From contig JAOZIC010000096.1 in NCBI GenBank assembly GCA_026014605.1, positions 10,178 to 15,681 on the forward strand: 5,504 nt of DNA. The letters are read 5' to 3'. Positions 4,977 through 5,504 of this stretch are shown here, in pieces. Position 1 is the stretch's first letter, and each line of letters starts with the position of its first letter. Below the pieces are notes generated by a model, which made no database searches, was not told where the DNA came from, and saw only the letters and a program-made list of their open reading frames with translations. The stretch is from Candidatus Bathyarchaeota archaeon (GTDB taxonomy: Archaea > Thermoproteota > Bathyarchaeia > Bathyarchaeales > Bathyarchaeaceae). A program made the position numbers and the translations under genes.

Positions 4977-5504
4977 GTGGAGTTACAGTTCAAAGAAAAG
5001 CCGATACTTAAAAACCCAACATTGATCGCTGCGTGGCCTGGAATGGGCATGTTAGCTCGTATGTCTGCTGATTTTTTGGTCCAAAAGTTAGACGCAAAAC
5101 CGTTCGCTGAAATTCTTAGCTCAAGCAACGACATCTACTTCAAAGAGGGAATCGGAAAAATCAACGAATACAGCCACACTTTCTACTACGCCAACACCGA
5201 GCAGGGCGACTTGATAATTTGTGTTGGAGAAATTCAGCCTCAATCTTTAAGTGATATTCAAAAGTTGGCCAACAAAGTTTTGGATGTTGGCATAGAGTTT
5301 GGAGTGAAACGAGTTTACACTTTTGCCGCGGTTCCTAACCCTCAGGAAGGAAAACCAAGAGTTTTTGGAGTGGTAAACAAGCCTGAACTCAAAGAGTTTT
5401 TGAAACAAAAAGATGTACAGCTAGTCAGCGGTGAAGGAAGGGTTACGGGCTTGAACGGTTTGTTGATTGGCGTAGCCCTGCAAAAAGATGTTGAAGGAAT
5501 TTGT
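4977..5504 (+). CDS. PAC2 family protein (proteasome assembly chaperone-like), C-terminus cut by window edge
   Basis: PAC2-family proteins include eukaryotic PAC1/PAC2 (Pba1/Pba2) and archaeal PbaA/PbaB, which bind the 20S proteasome or its precursors. The 176 readable codons continue off the right edge; the family is usually about 230-270 aa, so 60-90 residues are missing. Family features seen are NPTLIAAWPGMGMLA at 13-27 (the Gly-rich first loop, G22 and G24), DLIICVGEIQP at 78-88, YTFAAVPNP at 114-122 and GEGRVTGLNGLLIG at 152-165, the most diagnostic block. The start is chosen as GTG at 4977 because GGAG at 4964-4967 lies 9 nt upstream and this N-terminus (MELQFKEKPILKNP) fits the family. 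The frame is open back to 4953 with TTG codons at 4956 and 4962 as alternatives. No ATG occurs before codon 23. Whether it acts on proteasomes is inference, since many archaea carry several PAC2 paralogues. Confidence 0.92.
   Translation, partial: MELQFKEKPILKNPTLIAAWPGMGMLARMSADFLVQKLDAKPFAEILSSSNDIYFKEGIGKINEYSHTFYYANTEQGDLIICVGEIQPQSLSDIQKLANKVLDVGIEFGVKRVYTFAAVPNPQEGKPRVFGVVNKPELKEFLKQKDVQLVSGEGRVTGLNGLLIGVALQKDVEGIC

Noticed and set aside
4840..5025. Open frame of 61 codons ahead of and overlapping the PAC2 start
   Set aside because: No Shine-Dalgarno, the TTG/ATG starts sit in a likely TATA region, and the second half is the PAC2 N-terminus read in another frame.
1..5504. Mobile element, CRISPR array, toxin-antitoxin or defence system
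   Set aside because: No transposase, integrase, spaced repeats, terminal inverted repeats or known defence domains were seen on either strand.

Overview
The window looks archaeal. It carries a RadA recombinase rather than RecA, an Ard1-type N-terminal acetyltransferase, a stand-alone JAMM/MPN metalloprotease and a PAC2-family (proteasome-assembly-chaperone-like) protein. Start regions show GGTGA-type Shine-Dalgarno sites or AT-rich TATA-like boxes, and GTG or TTG starts appear beside ATG. The DNA is moderately AT-rich with no sign of hyperthermophilic composition. A mesophilic uncultivated TACK-type lineage such as Bathyarchaeia is my best guess, but it is inference with low confidence. No rRNA, tRNA, CRISPR array, insertion sequence or phage gene was found.

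Layout. 1-380 (-) is the N-terminal part of the Ard1/RimI-type acetyltransferase, cut by the left edge. 381-639 is a divergent promoter region with short direct and inverted repeats. 640-1590 (+) is complete radA. 1591-1672 is a short convergent gap with two possible RNA stems. 1673-2911 (-) is an FAD/NAD(P)H pyridine-nucleotide-disulfide oxidoreductase. It lies 18 nt downstream of 2930-3334 (-), a small JAMM protease, so the two form a probable operon read leftward. 3335-3539 is a divergent promoter region. 3540-3905 (+) is a small Lys-rich zinc-ribbon protein of unknown function. 3918-4814 (-) is an unrecognised 298-aa protein with a charged low-complexity tail, convergent with the zinc-ribbon gene. 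4815-4976 is a divergent promoter region with a perfect 15-bp palindrome. 4977-5504 (+) is the first 176 codons of the PAC2 gene, cut by the right edge. No gene-free stretch exceeds 300 bases.

How the genes may work together. Most are housekeeping genes. Three touch protein modification or turnover (N-terminal acetylation, JAMM-type deconjugation, proteasome assembly), but they lie in separate transcription units, so a shared pathway is not shown. The most unusual element is the tight JAMM-flavoenzyme pair. The least explained genes are the zinc-ribbon protein and the 298-aa protein. I found no clear evidence of a new defence or mobile system.
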